DNA of 13,059 nt, taken from an uncultured Coriobacteriaceae bacterium (GTDB taxonomy: Bacteria > Actinomycetota > Coriobacteriia > Coriobacteriales > Atopobiaceae). This document shows, piece by piece, positions 6,577 to 13,059 of the stretch. Under the pieces are notes generated by a model. The model saw nothing but the letters and a program-made list of their open reading frames with translations, was not told where the DNA came from and searched no databases. Position 1 is the stretch's first letter. Each line of letters starts with the position of its first letter. A program made the position numbers and the translations under genes. Location: NCBI GenBank assembly GCA_902766805.1, contig CACXFF010000283.1:1-13059 (forward strand), given 5' to 3'.

Positions 6577-7977
6577 CTACGCCTCCTCGGCCTCGAGCTG
6601 CTTGATGAAGGCGGGGCCGATGGCCGTGATGTCGCCGGCTCCCTGCGTGATGAGCAGGTCTCCCTCGCGGCACTCCGCACAGAGGTAGTCCAGGAGCTGA
6701 TGGCGATCGGGCACGTAGCTGACGTCGAGCGGCGCCCCGTGCTCACGCACGGCATTCACCACCGTCTTGCCCGACACGCCCGGGATGGGCTCGTCTCCCG
6801 CAGAGAACACGTCCATGACCACGAGCTTGTCCGCCCGCTCGAAGCAGCGGCCGAACTCCTGCGCCAGGTCGCGCGTGCGGGTGTAGCGGTGCGGCTGGAA
6901 TACCTCGACCACGCGCTTGAAGCCGAGCGAGCTCGCCGCCTCGAGCGTGGCGGCAATCTCGGTGGGGTGGTGGCCATAGTCGTCCACCACGGTGATGCCG
7001 TTGACCGTGCCCACCTGCGTGAAACGACGACGCGCGCCCTTGAAGCGCGACAGCGCATCGGCCGCAGCCACGATGTCGCCGCCCAGGACGTCGGCCACGG
7101 CGAGCGCCGCGGTGGCGTTGAGCATGTTGTGACGGCCGGGATTGGCGTGGATGGTGACGGGCACCTCGACGCCAGAGGGCGTGGAGACAGCCAGGTGGCT
7201 CTCGATGGAGCCCGGCGTGCTCGGCAGCGCGCGGCAGACGTAGTCGCACGACGCGTCGAAGCCATAGGTGAACATACGCGCGCCGCTCTCACGGGCGAGC
7301 TCCACCAAGCGCGGCGCCTCGCCGCAGACGATGACCGCTCCCTGCTCGGGGACCAGGCCCATGAACTCCACGAAGGCGCGCTCGATGTTCTCCAACGAGC
7401 CGTAGTGATCCAGGTGATCCGCCTCGACATTGGTCACGACGGCCACGTACGGGTCGAGGACGAGGAAGGAGCCGTCGGACTCGTCCGCCTCGCACACGAA
7501 ATACCCGCCCTCGCCGTTGCGGCCGTTGGTGTTGTAGCCCTCCACCACGCCGCCGATGAGGAAGGAGGGGTCCCAGCCCATCTTGTCGAGCATGCTGGCC
7601 ACCATGGAAGACGTGGTGGTCTTGCCGTGCGTGCCCGCCACGGCCACGGTGCGGGCGCCGTCGCCCAGGGCGGCGAGCATGCGCGCGCGGTGCCAGACCT
7701 CGATGCCCAGCTCGCGGGCGCGGGCGAGCTCGGGGTTGGACTCGGGAATGGCCGTGGAGACCACCACGACCTGGGGCTTGACCTCGTCCACCGTGGCGGC
7801 CGCATGGCCCACGCGGACGTCGATGCCGCGGTCGCGCAGCTCGCGCACGTAACGAGACTCCTTGAGGTCCGAGCCGGTGACGCGCACGCCACGCTGGTGC
7901 AGCACCAAGGCGATGCCGCTCATCCCGGCGCCACCGATGCCGATGAAGTGAACGCGCTCAAACGCGGGAACTCCCAT
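6577..7977 (-). CDS. murC: UDP-N-acetylmuramate--L-alanine ligase MurC
   Basis: MurC adds L-alanine to UDP-MurNAc with ATP, opening stem peptide synthesis in the cytoplasm. The 466-residue protein matches the family length. It begins with the Rossmann-type UDP-binding motif FIGIGGAGMSG (11-21), then the P-loop AGTHGKTTT (114-122), EADESDGSF, VTNVEADHLDHYG for magnesium and ATP binding, and the late motifs DYGHHPTE and FQPHRYTRTRDL. I chose ATG 7977 because AAGAAAGG lies about 7 bases upstream and homologues begin just before FIGIGG. The frame runs up to a TTG at 8022, but that form adds 15 residues with no family match. It opens the murC-murB-ftsQ block, with a strong hairpin and a candidate promoter in the 215-base gap after murG. 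Confidence 0.97.
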   Translation of the reverse strand: MGVPAFERVHFIGIGGAGMSGIALVLHQRGVRVTGSDLKESRYVRELRDRGIDVRVGHAAATVDEVKPQVVVVSTAIPESNPELARARELGIEVWHRARMLAALGDGARTVAVAGTHGKTTTSSMVASMLDKMGWDPSFLIGGVVEGYNTNGRNGEGGYFVCEADESDGSFLVLDPYVAVVTNVEADHLDHYGSLENIERAFVEFMGLVPEQGAVIVCGEAPRLVELARESGARMFTYGFDASCDYVCRALPSTPGSIESHLAVSTPSGVEVPVTIHANPGRHNMLNATAALAVADVLGGDIVAAADALSRFKGARRRFTQVGTVNGITVVDDYGHHPTEIAATLEAASSLGFKRVVEVFQPHRYTRTRDLAQEFGRCFERADKLVVMDVFSAGDEPIPGVSGKTVVNAVREHGAPLDVSYVPDRHQLLDYLCAECREGDLLITQGAGDITAIGPAFIKQLEAEEA

Positions 7978-8025
7978 GATGCGACCTTTCTTCCGAAGGA
8001 CGGTCCAATCCATATTCGCCAAAAA

Positions 8026-8054
8026 AGTCTAGCGCATGCGTCGGACAGAAATAC
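8026..8054 (-). promoter_or_regulatory. Candidate promoter for murC-murB-ftsQ
   Basis: TAGACT (8031-8026, minus strand) fits the actinobacterial TAnnnT -10 pattern and is followed by a run of six T. The region 16-18 bases upstream (GTATTT) is a poor -35. Support comes mostly from its place: between a strong hairpin after murG and the murC start, leaving a leader of about 40 bases. An 8-base palindrome CGCATGCG (8033-8040) abuts the -10. Confidence 0.3.
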
Positions 8055-8107
8055 GCTTCCCACGCCGAATGCGCGACATGCGCACGACCGACGCGCTTCC
8101 CCGCGGC

Positions 8108-8159
8108 CTGCTCGGACATCAGGGGCCACCCCGCACGGGATGGCCCCTGACACCAGCAG
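8108..8159 (-). terminator. Long hairpin after murG
   Basis: TCAGGGGCCA (8150-8141, minus strand) and TGGCCCCTGA (8128-8119) pair perfectly. The inner UCCC/GGGG adds one U-G and three C-G pairs, giving a 14-bp stem with loop GUGC. G-U pairs and CUGCU/AGCAG (8159-8155 with 8112-8108) can extend it across a two-base bulge. No T-run follows. It resembles the T-less hairpin terminators reported in Actinobacteria; a processing or stability element is the alternative. Confidence 0.6.
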
Positions 8160-8192
8160 CTTGTGGACGTGCGGGGCCCTCGTCGCGAGCCG

Positions 8193-9317
8193 TCAGCCGC
8201 GGGCGACCTGCTCCAGCTCGTCTGCGAGGCGCTGGCTCGCCTGGGCGCTGCCCAAGCCCTGCGCCGCCGCACGCATCTGTGCCCGACGCTGCGGGCTGTC
8301 GACGAGCGGCAGCAGCGCCTCTTCCAGCGCGCCCTCGTCCAGGGAGGCGTCGGTCACGAGCAGGGCCGCGCCCGGCTCCACCAGGCTGTTGGCGTTGGCG
8401 GTCTGGTGGTCGCCGCGGGCGTGCGGGTACGGGACGAGCACGCTCGGCACGGCCAGGGCAGAAATCTCGGCGATGGAGCTCGCGCCGGCGCGCGACAGCA
8501 CCAGGTCGGCGGCGGCCAGGACGTCGCCCATGGCATCGATGTAGGGCCGCAGCTGCCAACGCTGCTTCTCGGCATCGCTGAGCTTGAGCAGCTCGAGCGT
8601 CTCGTCATAGAGGTCGGCGCCGGTGGAGTGCACCACGTAGAGGTTCTCGCGGCGCAGCAGGGCGTCCTTGAGCGCAGCCACGGCCTCGTTCACATGACGG
8701 GCGCCCAACGAGCCGCCAAAGACCACGAGCAGCTCGGCATCGGCAGGCACGCCCAGCAGCGCCCGACCGCGCTCGCGCGAGCCCGCCAGCACCGCCGTAC
8801 GCACGGGATTGCCCGTGACCGTCACGGCCACGCCAGGGCGCACGAGCCCCTCGAACACCGGCACGGCGGCCGGCAGGGCCACGCAGGCGCGCGCGACGCG
8901 CTTGGCAGCCATCTTGTTGGCCAGGCCGGGGACGGAGTTCTGCTCGTGGATCATCGTGGGCACGCCCGCACTCACGCAGGCCCCCAGCAGGGGCGTCTCC
9001 ACGTAGGCGCCAAAACCGATCGCCACATCGGGAGCACCCTGGGCTTTGAAGCGCGCGGAGATGGCGCGCTTGGCGGCGGCCTCCTTCACCAGCGCCGTGA
9101 CGCCCGTCCAGGGGCGGTCGCGATCGAAGCCCGACACCTGCATCGGCACGAGCTCGAAGCCCGCCTCGGGCACCAGGCGTCCCTCGAGCTTGGCCTCCTG
9201 CCCATAGAAGCTCACCTGGTGGCCGCGCTCGCGCAGCTCCTCGGCCAGGGCGAGGGCGGGATTAATGTGCCCGGCGGTACCTCCCGCCGCGATCGCCACG
9301 TTCAAGTGTTGTCCCAT
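8193..9317 (-). CDS. murG: UDP-GlcNAc:lipid I N-acetylglucosaminyltransferase MurG
   Basis: MurG is a membrane-associated GT-B transferase on the inner face of the membrane that adds GlcNAc to lipid I to form lipid II. The 374-residue protein opens with the first glycine-rich loop AAGGTAGHINPALALAEEL (10-28), whose GGTAGH contains the conserved histidine. MIHEQNSVPGLANK (122-135), TGNPVR (168-173) and the second glycine loop FGGSLGARHVN (200-210) follow. The nucleotide-sugar site is RAGASSIAEIS (276-286) with a conserved glutamate, then PYPHARGDHQTANA (296-309). ATG 9317 has a strong AGGAGG about 6 bases upstream. It is separated from ftsW by 101 bases and followed by the long hairpin, so it ends the murD-ftsW-murG block. 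Confidence 0.97.
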   Translation of the reverse strand: MGQHLNVAIAAGGTAGHINPALALAEELRERGHQVSFYGQEAKLEGRLVPEAGFELVPMQVSGFDRDRPWTGVTALVKEAAAKRAISARFKAQGAPDVAIGFGAYVETPLLGACVSAGVPTMIHEQNSVPGLANKMAAKRVARACVALPAAVPVFEGLVRPGVAVTVTGNPVRTAVLAGSRERGRALLGVPADAELLVVFGGSLGARHVNEAVAALKDALLRRENLYVVHSTGADLYDETLELLKLSDAEKQRWQLRPYIDAMGDVLAAADLVLSRAGASSIAEISALAVPSVLVPYPHARGDHQTANANSLVEPGAALLVTDASLDEGALEEALLPLVDSPQRRAQMRAAAQGLGSAQASQRLADELEQVARG

Positions 9318-9374
9318 GCTTCCTCCTCGTGAGGTCCTGCCTGTTCCTGTTACGCCCGCGCGCGGCGCGCCAAA

Positions 9375-9391
9375 GCCCCCAAAGGGAGGGC
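9375..9391 (-). terminator. Weak hairpin between ftsW and murG
   Basis: In minus-strand RNA, GCCCUC (9391-9386) pairs with GGGGGC (9380-9375), with one U-G pair and a five-base loop, followed by UUU. The stem is short. It could reduce readthrough from ftsW into murG or be incidental in GC-rich sequence. Confidence 0.25.
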
Positions 9392-9418
9392 GGCCTGGGC
9401 GCCACGGCCCGCGCGCTC

Positions 9419-11047
9419 CTAGCGGTACGTCCTTCCCCGGCCGTCCGGACGCGAGCCCGACCCCCTGTCGCGCTCGTCGCGGCCGCCCCTCAGGCGGTCG
9501 TACGAGGTGCGGCCCAGCTCGATGCGGTCGCGCCCGTCACGGCGCGTAAGCCGCGCGCCCTTCACGCCGCCTTCGAGCGGCACGCCGTCGGGACCCGCGC
9601 TGCGCGCCATGGTGCGCGCGCTGTCCACCAGACGGAACTGCGGGTCACGGGTGCCGCGCCGGGCGCGCACGTCGGACTGCAGGCGGCTGGGCGCGCCGTA
9701 CGCCAAGAAGCCGTCGCGCGAAAAAGGCTCGTCAAACGCATCCTCTTCTCCCTCACCGGCCACGCGCAGGCTGGAACGCTGGCGCTCGTGTTCGGTCGTG
9801 GGCAGGCCAGAGGACCGGCTCACCGAATACACGAGCGCGGCGTCTATGAGGAAGGCGATGGCCGCCGTGCCGCCGTAGGACAGCAGCGGTACCGGCTTGC
9901 CGGAGAGCGGGAAGATGCCCAGCACGCCTGCCACATTGAGCAAGAACTGCAGCACGAGCAGCAGCGTGCAGCCGTCGGCGATGAGCCTGCCGCGCGCATC
10001 GGGGGCGTGGCGCCCGATCTGAAAGCCCGCCCACAGCAGCCCGACGAACACCGCGACCACGGCCAGCGTGCCCACCAGTCCCAGCTCCTCGCCCACGATG
10101 GCAAAGATGAAGTCGTTGTGGGCCTCGGGCAGATAGGAGTACTTCTGCATGGACATGCCCACGCCCGTGCCGCCCAGTCCGCCCAGGCCAAAGGCGATGA
10201 AGCCCTGCGTGAGCTGGTAGCCGTCTCCGTACGGGTCAAGCCAGGGATTCCACATCGTAACGATGCGCGCCCGCGAGTAGTCGTCATGCATGGAGAGGTA
10301 CACGCCTCCTGCCAGCACGATGAACAGCATAAACACGATGTAGCGGGTCTTGAAGACCCCCGACAGGTACAGCATCGCAAGCAGGCTCAGCCCCAGCACG
10401 AGCGTGGAGCCCTTGTCCGGCTGCATCGCGATGAGCACGATGGGAAGCAACACGCCAAGGGACGCCTTGACCCAGGTGACCAAGCCACGTCTCGTGAAGG
10501 GGTTCAGGCTGCTGTCCGGGTCGTTCGCGAATTCCTCGAGCAACACGGCCGCCATGAGTATGACGACCGGCTTGGCGATCTCCGACGGCTGGAAGCGTAT
10601 GCCGAGCGGCAGCGCTATCCAGCGCGTGGCACCGTTGGTGGTGCTGCCCAAGTAGCGCGTGGCCAACAGCAGCAGCGTGCAGCCGAAGTCCGTGAACCAC
10701 AGGAACTTCACGTTGTTCAGCCATCGGTAGCCAAACATCACGATGATGCCCCCCACGATCAGCCCCACGATCTCCAGCAGCAACTGGCGCGTGACGTAGT
10801 AGGTGGGGTCCCCCGTCTCGTTGAGCGCCTTGATGGATGAGGCAGAGTAGATCATCAGCAGGCCAAAGAGCATGAGGCCCACGATGAGCGAGACGAATAC
10901 GAGGCGTGGCAGCTCGATGCGAGCGGGCACGCCAAGGATCTTTTGCTCAAGCCCGTCAAAGAAGCCGACGACCGTTCTCCTGCCAGCGCCGCTGTCTTCC
11001 CTGCCCACAGCCCTCGCGCCGCGTACGGCGCCGCCGACGCTCATCAT
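9419..11047 (-). CDS. ftsW: Septal peptidoglycan glycosyltransferase FtsW (SEDS family)
   Basis: FtsW polymerises lipid II at the septum with its partner class B PBP. The 542-residue protein has a 45-residue cytoplasmic N-terminus, then about ten membrane segments from residue 48 to 408. SEDS landmarks are present: IYSASS (66-71), RFQPSEIAKP (151-160), AMQPDKGST with the catalytic-site Asp211, HNDFIFAIVGEELG (310-323) and SGKPVPLLSYGG (382-393). Location between murD and murG favours FtsW over RodA. The cytoplasmic C-terminal tail is unusually long (about 411-542), rich in Arg, Gly, Asp and Ser. ATG 11047 overlaps the murD stop as ATGA; a second ATG follows at once (ATGATGAGC), and AGGAG lies about 6 bases upstream of the first. 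Translation coupled to murD is likely. Confidence 0.96.
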   Translation of the reverse strand: MMSVGGAVRGARAVGREDSGAGRRTVVGFFDGLEQKILGVPARIELPRLVFVSLIVGLMLFGLLMIYSASSIKALNETGDPTYYVTRQLLLEIVGLIVGGIIVMFGYRWLNNVKFLWFTDFGCTLLLLATRYLGSTTNGATRWIALPLGIRFQPSEIAKPVVILMAAVLLEEFANDPDSSLNPFTRRGLVTWVKASLGVLLPIVLIAMQPDKGSTLVLGLSLLAMLYLSGVFKTRYIVFMLFIVLAGGVYLSMHDDYSRARIVTMWNPWLDPYGDGYQLTQGFIAFGLGGLGGTGVGMSMQKYSYLPEAHNDFIFAIVGEELGLVGTLAVVAVFVGLLWAGFQIGRHAPDARGRLIADGCTLLLVLQFLLNVAGVLGIFPLSGKPVPLLSYGGTAAIAFLIDAALVYSVSRSSGLPTTEHERQRSSLRVAGEGEEDAFDEPFSRDGFLAYGAPSRLQSDVRARRGTRDPQFRLVDSARTMARSAGPDGVPLEGGVKGARLTRRDGRDRIELGRTSYDRLRGGRDERDRGSGSRPDGRGRTYR

Positions 11048-12684
11048 GAGCGCTCCTGAAGCTCAGGCTGAGCCTGAGTCGCGTACGCAGTCTGAACCTC
11101 GGCCTGAGCCTCAGGCTGCTCACAAGCCTCAACCTGAGCTTGAGGTTGAGGCTCGGCCACGCCTTCGACGTCGTCTTCGGCAGGCAGCTGCGCCGCCAAC
11201 TGCTCCACGAGCGCCTTGAAGACGCGCCCGCGCTCTTCGAAGCCTGAAAACTCGTCGAAGCTCGAGCAGGCTGGCGACAGCAGGACCACGTCTCCCCTCT
11301 CGGCGAGCTGCGCGCCTGTGGCCAACGCGTCGGCCAAGTGCGCGACGCGCAGGACCTTAGTGCCACTGCCGGCGTCGGCCGCAGCCACGGCAAAGGCGGC
11401 AGAGAAGCGGTCCCCAGCGTCGCCGAAGCACACGACCGCCTTGCACGCAGGCACGACGCGCGCGGTGAACTCCTCGAGTTCGGTGCCCTTGTCGTGGCCG
11501 CCTGCCAGGAGGATCACCTTGCCCGGCTCGAAGGCGGCAACCGCCTTCTCCACGGCATCGGTGTCGGTAGCCTTGGAGTCGTTCACGTAGCGCACCCCAG
11601 CGATGACCCCGCAGGGCTCAATGCGATGCTCGAGCGGCTCGAAGGTGGTGAGCGCCTGGGCCACCACCACGGGGTCGGCGCCAGCCGCCAAGGCCAACGC
11701 GCTCGCTGCCAGGGCGTTCTGCAGGTTGTGCGCTCCCTCGATGAGCAACTCGTCCTCGCGGGCGAGTTCGTGCTCTTCGCCATCCAAGCGCACCACGAGC
11801 ACGCCGTCACGCCGGAAGGCGGCGCAGGGAGCGGTGGGTATGCGCTCGCAGGACAGCTCGCAGACGCGCACGTCCCGGCATTCGAGGCGCACGGCCATCT
11901 TGAGGCAGGTCTCGTCGTCCATGTTGACGACCGCCAGGTCGTGAGCCGTCAGGTTGTCGAAGATGCGCTCCTTGGCCGCGGCGTACTCGGCGAGCGAGCC
12001 GTGCCAGGAGAGGTGGTCGGGCGTGACGTTGAGGATCGCGGCGGCCACGGGGTGCAGCATGCGCGTGCCCGCGAGCTGGAAGCTCGAGAGCTCAGCCACG
12101 TACCACTCGTTCACGCCGCGCTCGTCGAGCGCCGAGGTGACGACCGTGCCGATGTTGCCCACGGCGCGCGCGGGGATGTTCGCGCTGTTCAGCAGGTGGG
12201 TGGTGAGCGAGGTGGTCGTGGTCTTGCCGTTGGTGCCCGTGATGGCCAGCCAGCGCGCGGGGCTCTCGCGCCACGCGAACTCGGGCTCGCCTATCACCTC
12301 GCTCGCGCAGGCGCACGCCGACTCGTACAGCGGCGTGTGATGCGGGATGCCCGGCGAGACCACGGCCAGGTCGAAGGTCTCGGCGACGCCGCGGACACCC
12401 GTGAGCACGCGCGCGCCGGCAGCCTCCAGACGTGCGACGACCCCGGGATTGCCCTCGCGGCCGTCGACCACGGTCACCGAGCTCACGCGGGTGTGGAGGC
12501 GCTCCAGGCAGTAGCGGGCCACGGCCTCGCCGCTGCCTCCCAAGCCCAGCACCAACACGTTGCCGAGCTGGTCGGGAGATGCGGTCGCCACGCCCAGCGT
12601 CGCGGGCGTGTTGACGGTGGCCTGAAAGGATGATGCAGTGGTCTGCGCCGAGTCCTGCGGCGCAGCGGAATCAAGTGAAGTCAT
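11044..12684 (-). CDS. murD: UDP-N-acetylmuramoylalanine--D-glutamate ligase MurD
   Basis: MurD adds D-glutamate to UDP-MurNAc-L-Ala with ATP in the cytoplasm. The 546-residue protein shows VLVLGLGGSGEAVA (43-56), AVVSPGIP (107-114), the P-loop ITGTNGKTTTT (148-158), NVTPDHLSWHG (219-229), the motif around the carbamylated lysine region EYAAAKERIF (233-242), YVNDSKATD (366-374), AGGHDKG (394-400) and LLSPACSSFDEFSGFEERG (468-486), which identify MurD. Family members have about 450 residues. The excess is about 35 N-terminal residues and a tail of about 50 residues rich in Gln, Glu, Ala and Pro. ATG 12684 has GGAGA 6 bases upstream; the frame stays open to 12966, but that extension covers repeats and a hairpin and matches no family. 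It overlaps ftsW by four bases. Confidence 0.96.
   Translation of the reverse strand: MTSLDSAAPQDSAQTTASSFQATVNTPATLGVATASPDQLGNVLVLGLGGSGEAVARYCLERLHTRVSSVTVVDGREGNPGVVARLEAAGARVLTGVRGVAETFDLAVVSPGIPHHTPLYESACACASEVIGEPEFAWRESPARWLAITGTNGKTTTTSLTTHLLNSANIPARAVGNIGTVVTSALDERGVNEWYVAELSSFQLAGTRMLHPVAAAILNVTPDHLSWHGSLAEYAAAKERIFDNLTAHDLAVVNMDDETCLKMAVRLECRDVRVCELSCERIPTAPCAAFRRDGVLVVRLDGEEHELAREDELLIEGAHNLQNALAASALALAAGADPVVVAQALTTFEPLEHRIEPCGVIAGVRYVNDSKATDTDAVEKAVAAFEPGKVILLAGGHDKGTELEEFTARVVPACKAVVCFGDAGDRFSAAFAVAAADAGSGTKVLRVAHLADALATGAQLAERGDVVLLSPACSSFDEFSGFEERGRVFKALVEQLAAQLPAEDDVEGVAEPQPQAQVEACEQPEAQAEVQTAYATQAQPELQERS
11050..11153. repeat. Degenerate hexanucleotide-type repeats in the murD 3' end
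   Basis: The coding region for the MurD tail is a series of variants of GAGGCT, GAGGTT and CAGGCT. Within it AGCCTCAACCT (11125-11135) and AGGTTGAGGCT (11143-11153) are perfect 11-bp inverted repeats around 7 bases. The resulting peptide is a Gln/Glu/Ala/Pro tail. Such DNA is prone to slippage, so tail length may vary between strains. Confidence 0.6.
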
Positions 12685-12705
12685 GAACGGTCTCCATCGT
12701 TCGAT
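12683..12705 (-). promoter_or_regulatory. Hairpin presenting or masking the murD ribosome binding site
   Basis: On the minus strand GAACG (12702-12698) pairs with CGTTC (12689-12685). An outer AU/AU beyond a bulged C reaches into the ATG start codon. The 8-base loop holds the Shine-Dalgarno GGAGA. Seven pairs are few, so an effect on translation is speculative. Confidence 0.3.
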
Positions 12706-12785
12706 TAGGGCGTGTCTGAGAAACCGTTTCCATGGTACCTCACCGCCTGCCGCCCAACGCAGCGCGCAGAGAATCGTTACAAGTG

Positions 12786-12835
12786 ATTCGGCAAAGGAAG
12801 GCAGCAGGAGATTCGGCAGAGGCGGGCAGCAGGAG
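12786..12835. repeat. Tandem duplication of a 25-base unit upstream of murD
   Basis: Two adjacent 25-base units (12786-12810 and 12811-12835) both begin ATTCGGCA and end GGCAGCAGGAG. They differ at three positions by my alignment (22 of 25 identical). No open frame of known type uses them. They lie between the 17-bp hairpin and murD, in the likely murD promoter region. The rest of this gap (12706-12785) shows no convincing promoter. Confidence 0.7.
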
Positions 12836-12860
12836 GCGGCAGCTCGGCGTGCCGCGTCCA

Positions 12861-12897
12861 CGTGGTACCAAAAAGACCACGTCTCTTTGGTACCACG
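12861..12897 (-). terminator. 17-bp hairpin after the upstream gene
   Basis: CGTGGTACCAAA (12861-12872) and TTTGGTACCACG (12886-12897) are perfect inverted repeats. In minus-strand RNA a G-U pair and GAGAC-side pairs continue the stem to 17 uninterrupted pairs with loop GUG; in plus-strand RNA that position is an A-C mismatch. The stem's 3' arm contains UUUUU, so a half-formed version (AAGAGAC/GUCUUUUU) looks like a terminator. It lies about 80 bases after the TAG of the upstream gene. A mobile palindromic repeat is an alternative. Confidence 0.55.
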
Positions 12898-12978
12898 CGG
12901 CGGCGGAGGACCAACCGAGCAACAGGGATCAGTCGGCCAGAGAGTTCGTGGCACGGCCGATACCACTGCCCTGCATCC

Positions 12979-13059
12979 CTAGTCGATGTCGAGCTCCGCC
13001 AACATCTGCTCGGCGTTCTCGGCGGGCTTCACCCGACCATGCGCCCTGAGGATCGTGCC
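12979..13059 (-). CDS. C-terminal end of an unrecognised protein (cut by window edge)
   Basis: The minus strand enters the window in an open frame of 26 codons that ends in TAG at 12981-12979. The peptide is hydrophilic and its last residues are AENAEQMLAELDID, likely helical and acidic at the end. It does not look like the C-terminus of MraY (normally hydrophobic), MurE or MurF, the genes that most often precede murD. With so few residues I cannot assign it, and it could even be an open frame of chance length. Its direction and the hairpin that follows support a real gene end. Confidence 0.4.
   Translation of the reverse strand, partial: GTILRAHGRVKPAENAEQMLAELDID

Noticed and set aside
7978..8022. 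Extended murC from TTG 8022
   Set aside because: There is no clear ribosome binding site, it overlaps the probable promoter, and the extra 15 residues are not in the family.
6067..8544. 825-codon open frame on the plus strand
   Set aside because: It lies opposite murC and murB, is rich in His, Arg and Gly with no recognisable domain, and results from strong third-position GC bias in the real genes.
9329..10840. 503-codon open frame on the plus strand
   Set aside because: It is antisense to ftsW, whose membrane segments and SEDS motifs are unmistakable.
12685..12966. N-terminal extension of murD of 94 codons
   Set aside because: It runs through the tandem repeat and hairpin, matches no Mur ligase, and a good ribosome binding site precedes the internal ATG at 12684.

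Overview
This is a GC-rich stretch of a bacterial division and cell wall (dcw) cluster. Every supported gene lies on the minus strand, so the cluster reads from the right edge of the window to the left. In transcription order it holds: the last 26 codons of an unrecognised gene, murD, ftsW, murG, murC, murB, ftsQ (divIB), ftsZ, pgeF (ylmD), yggS (ylmE), sepF and the first 122 codons of proC. The combination of ftsZ, ylmD, ylmE and sepF with no ftsA points to a Gram-positive, probably actinobacterial, host. murB between murC and ftsQ, and proC directly after sepF instead of yggT/divIVA, fit the Coriobacteriia (Olsenella/Atopobium-like) better than Streptomyces or Mycobacterium. That placement is inference from gene order and protein style, not a database result.

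The genes form compact blocks separated by non-coding gaps that contain inverted repeats. Block 1 (12684-8193) is murD-ftsW-murG: murD and ftsW overlap by ATGA, and a 101-base gap with a weak hairpin precedes murG. A long hairpin at 8108-8159 follows murG, and murC has room for its own promoter. Block 2 (7977-4323) is murC-murB-ftsQ, with murC and murB 6 bases apart and ftsQ overlapping murB by 11 bases. The 397-base gap before ftsZ is the richest regulatory region: four copies of the 9-mer TTGAGGGTT (minus strand), a hairpin built from one of them, a perfect 14-base palindrome and candidate promoters. Block 3 (3925-1945) is ftsZ-pgeF, 1 base apart, ending in a terminator-like hairpin. Block 4 is yggS, then sepF and proC (2 bases apart).

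Functionally, MurC, MurB, MurD and MurG carry out cytoplasmic steps of peptidoglycan precursor synthesis and lipid II formation. FtsW is the septal SEDS glycosyltransferase, FtsQ a divisome scaffold, FtsZ the ring protein and SepF its likely membrane anchor. PgeF edits a peptidoglycan precursor error (L-Ser in place of L-Ala), YggS buffers pyridoxal phosphate and ProC makes proline.

I found no new multi-gene system, CRISPR array, tRNA, rRNA or complete mobile element. The observations most worth a second look are the ftsZ leader repeats and palindrome, the 17-bp hairpin and 25-base tandem duplication upstream of murD, hairpins at block boundaries, and unusual low-complexity C-terminal tails on MurD, FtsW and FtsQ, the last ending in a conserved-looking acidic/aromatic peptide.
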